Assembly (NCBI RefSeq): GCF_026213295.1
Contig: NC_079412.1
Location: 10,112,211 to 10,176,210 of the forward strand
Reading direction: 5' to 3'
DNA length: 64,000 bases
DNA from: Gadus chalcogrammus
Taxonomy: Eukaryota > Chordata > Actinopteri > Gadiformes > Gadidae
A program made the position numbers and the translations under genes. Below the pieces are notes generated by a model that saw only the letters and a list, made by a program, of their open reading frames with translations, was not told where the DNA came from and made no database searches. Shown piece after piece: positions 60,641-64,000 of this stretch. The stretch's first letter is position 1; the number at the start of each line of letters is the position of its first letter.

Positions 60641-62558
60641 CTTGCTTGTTTGTATCCCTGTAGAACTTGTAAGAATGAGTCTTTTGTTCGAGACATTCAC
60701 CGCGGTTCACCAAAACTAAAACCAACTCCTTCCCTTCTTCGCATAAACAGTTTTGGTAGAGTCACAGTGGAGATTCCCCCACATTCCAGTTAAAGACTAG
60801 TGCCCTTCAGCTGCGATGGTGAACTCTCTGTGGCTGCAGAAATGTTGTTGGCTACGCGTGATTTCAAGGCTTTTATATGCGGAGGCTCTTGTGCTGCGCC
60901 TGAACAGAGATGATTGTTGGGAGAATGCAGAGGAATGTGTGGAGAAAGGCTGATGCCTGTATCCCATACAACACCGCCTTCTTAACGTCGCTGCTGCATG
61001 CCGACGCTGCCTAGCCCTTCACTTTCAAGCAACCATGTTCCCATGGGTGGCTCGGATGACCACTGGGTCTGTCTGTGTGTGTGTGTGTGTGTTGAGAGGG
61101 TGGTGGAGGTTGTGGGGGAGAAAAGGGGGGTTGGGGGTCATCTTTTCACTTCAGGGTCACAGCTGACCCTTGAGGTCACCCGTGGTCACTTGCTCACTTT
61201 TCTTGTTTGTCTGCTCCACGATCCCCACATTGTCCTCCGTCACTCATTCACGCTCGCGTCAGGCGTGCTGATGATTGGGGGAAGGGGGGGGGGGGGCTGG
61301 AATGTGAGCCATGTGCTGGAGTTCAGCCGTGTTGTGTTGTCCTGGGTGGGGAGGAGACTGCTGGGGGTGGGAGAGGAATCTGACGTAAGGGTTTGTCATT
61401 CACATGAGTCGTTGCTTAAAACATGGGCTGGTAACAAATGGGGCTTTCAGGGCCAAGGCATAACGACGGGCTAACCAGGCGCGATGATTGTCTTCTAGAA
61501 TCAACGCGTGAAAGGGCCATTTAATGGAGGTCTGAGACAAAGGCTTTGCACTGAGCATTTGGCAATTCTTACAATGGCAGATTAGAAGAGTGGGAGGGCG
61601 GCCAACAGGGCTTTAAGCACCAGCCCGCAGTAAAACGCCACTGTTTGTCCACAGCTATAGGGATGCGTTTGTTCTGTCTTTGCTCCAACAGGATAGGGCC
61701 GCACTGTCTACAACCGCTGCGATGAGTCCAAACAGTCACTCCTTTTGTAAATATACTCGTGAGTACAAATCGCGAATTACTTATCGTAACTCCTTACATT
61801 TTCAGTTATTAGCACAACCATAGACTTTAATCGTTTTAGTAAAAAACTGGGATATTAACAAGTATTTTGGATCATATCAAAGCCAGGAGACTTCAGGACT
61901 GCCCCCTCCCCCCCTGTGGTGCATTTGCTTCTCATTTGCATTTCAGGTGTATGGAAGTAGGAACTGTCCAATCTAATTTGACATGCTCCACCAGTGCTGG
62001 CTGCCCCTCTGCTCAGCGGAGGGGATTCTTGTTGGGGCAATCGTATCCCAGGCACACCATAATACAGGCCTTTAGAACCAAGGACCGGGCTCACGTGGGC
62101 TGAATGTGGGTGGCTGTACGTGCGTTGATGTGTCTGAAGATATCACGAACAACGCTAGCGCAGGATGTGGGCAGAGCTGTGAGGTCATATACCAGACGCT
62201 CAATTTTCAGAATGAAAGATCAACTAAAATAGACGTGTATGTGTGTGTGTGTTTATGTTGAAGAAACAGACTTCACATGATTTGTGCAAACAGCAAACGC
62301 AATACAAGAAGGGACACCTGGCCGCGCGACAGGTGTGAGGACAGGCGGTGGGTGAGGGTGGACTTGGAGCAGCGTGTAAAAACACTCTGTCTCGTTCAAT
62401 CTCTTAACCCCTCGTAATCGATCTGCTCACTCATATGAACATTGTTCAAATGTTTCATTGTAGATCACCATGGGTGCAGTTCCCGTTAATCCTTCTGATT
62501 AAAGGGAAGGCCTTGAATGAGACTGACAGCAAACTGCCAACAGGCTCAGAGATATGGA

Positions 62559-62601
<43 letters not shown>

Positions 62602-64000
62602 TGTGCACACATGCAGTTGTGTGTATGGATGCCTGTGTGTGTGTGTGTGTATGTGGGGGTGTGTTGGCAGAGGCAATAACTGTAGGTAAAGATGTTTGCC
62701 AAGATAGCAAGCATGAAAGATAATGAAAGACTTTCTTTCTGCTGCAGCGGTTGAATTGTGCTCAAATTACCACCACCAACACACACACACACACACACAC
62801 ACACACTGACACACATACACTAGCTTCCTGCTCAACGTAGTGACAGGTGGGGCTGGCTGTTAATGGATATGGTTTTATTTCAGTGTACAGATGGGCAGGT
62901 TCCTTCAGCCTCTGACCACAACAGCTGGCAAGGAGCAAATCTCAACAAACCCAAGTCTGTTTAGGCCCAACATGAAGAAAAGGATCAATCATTAAATGAT
63001 GTGTACATGAATATTTCAGAATCACCTAACCCACATCCTTCCAATTCAGGACCATTTTTGAATTAAACTTCTAATATATATATTTACCTATCCTGTGAAT
63101 CATTTAGTTTCCCTCTATTACACTGAGGAAGTTAGGGTCAATACACAGACCACAGCTGGCGCATTAAGAAGGCTTGTTGCTTATCGGACCAGTTCCTCTT
63201 TTATACCTGCTTTTATGATGTGTGCGTACGCAACTTTGTTAGATAGGGAAGCTGTGGGGTGACGCTTTTCATTTCCTCTGTCACACATTTAAACAGCAGA
63301 CATGATTAAATACCATATATCTGTATAGCAGCGCTAATAATACTACAACTACACCTTCTAAAAATAAGTCAGTTGGTGGGGGCTTTTATCCGAAACGTCA
63401 CGTAACGCCGTTACATCCTAACCCCAAGCCGTGGACATCGTTAATGCTCAGTATTCAAGAAAACAAGAATAGAAAAAGAACAAGATAATGAAACCAACAA
63501 CACAACATGTAAAGATTGGAGAATATTCAGGTAATCAGTAATGGTTGCGACGTGCATGTGAGACAACACAGAGAAGTCCTCCTGGACCCAGGTGTCACTC
63601 ATTACTCAAACGACGCGGCGGCCCCCTTCATGACGTCATCCGCAAATGAGAAGACGGAACAGAATGACAGAACAGAACTCCAGGCAGCGGTTGAAGAAGC
63701 CTTGAGGCCGGGCTGCCCCTGGGTTAACCCCGTCCCTCAAACGCTGTCCCTCCTGCCCACCGGGACAGCCAGCCGGCCGGCCGGTCGGAGAGGGAGGTCG
63801 TCACAGGACGTTGTGTAACACAGAGCTGGCATGGAGTGGGGCTGAGGACAGCGTGTCTCTACTCTAGGAACGCTACAAAGAAAGAAAAAGCTGGAGGAAA
63901 CAATAGAAGGAAATGACTGAATGACTCAAATTATACGCCTCAACCCGATCTTAAAGCAACAAAAATGTTTATGTAATTCCCCACCAATGACCTTGTTGTT
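60641..64000. other. Intergenic region downstream of tamalin
   Basis: No exon recognised on either strand. It contains short (GT)n/(CA)n repeats at 61076-61091, 62564-62599, 62635-62650 and 62779-62806, and a G-run near 61287. A perfect CRE (tgacgtca, 63631-63638) sits in a CpG-bearing patch. In human the next gene after TAMALIN is NR4A1, as I recall, so this could be the upstream region of nr4a1, but nothing coding confirms it. Confidence 0.4.

Noticed and set aside
60998..61474. 158-codon plus-strand frame downstream of tamalin
   Set aside because: Val/Gly/Leu-rich with GT-repeat content, no domain, no splice or promoter context, and no resemblance to a known protein.

Overview
The window is vertebrate nuclear DNA, almost certainly from a ray-finned (teleost) fish. 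It carries four intron-rich protein-coding genes. GT-AG introns, AATAAA poly(A) signals, tRNA-derived SINE-like sequence and very long (GT)n/(CA)n and poly-C tracts fit this. The extreme density of dinucleotide repeats and the style of the dispersed repeats remind me of codfishes (Gadiformes). That placement is an inference from memory, not a database result.

Layout, left to right. On the minus strand, 420-556 looks like the first coding exon of a divergent gene, possibly coq10a judging by the remembered human gene order. On the plus strand: ankrd52 (28 coding exons, 3090-14518, 1077 aa) encodes an ankyrin-repeat regulatory subunit of protein phosphatase 6 and is followed by what may be a ~10.3 kb 3' UTR. 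rnf41/nrdp1 (5 coding exons, 26601-28374, 318 aa) encodes a RING E3 ubiquitin ligase. dgka (23 coding exons, 35960-49462, 732 aa) encodes diacylglycerol kinase alpha, with a probable noncoding first exon near 30.4-30.7 kb. tamalin/grasp (8 coding exons, 51274-60149, 401 aa) encodes a PDZ scaffold. The last 3.4 kb shows no recognisable gene.

I joined each gene model by hand from splice sites and reading phase. All four keep frame from start to stop, and their lengths are within a few residues of the human proteins as I remember them (about 1076, 317, 735 and 395 aa). No coding exon is broken.

The genes are not an operon; each has its own promoter and 3' end. They do form a compact array transcribed in one direction. 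In human, ANKRD52, RNF41 and DGKA lie close together on 12q13 but with other genes between them, and TAMALIN lies further off. Noncoding space holds several minisatellites, a large MITE-like hairpin, smaller perfect palindromes, two families of dispersed repeats plus a SINE, and many simple repeats, some directly against splice sites. I found no phage, CRISPR, toxin or viral genes. I also found no convincing undescribed system; the points worth checking are structural and regulatory.
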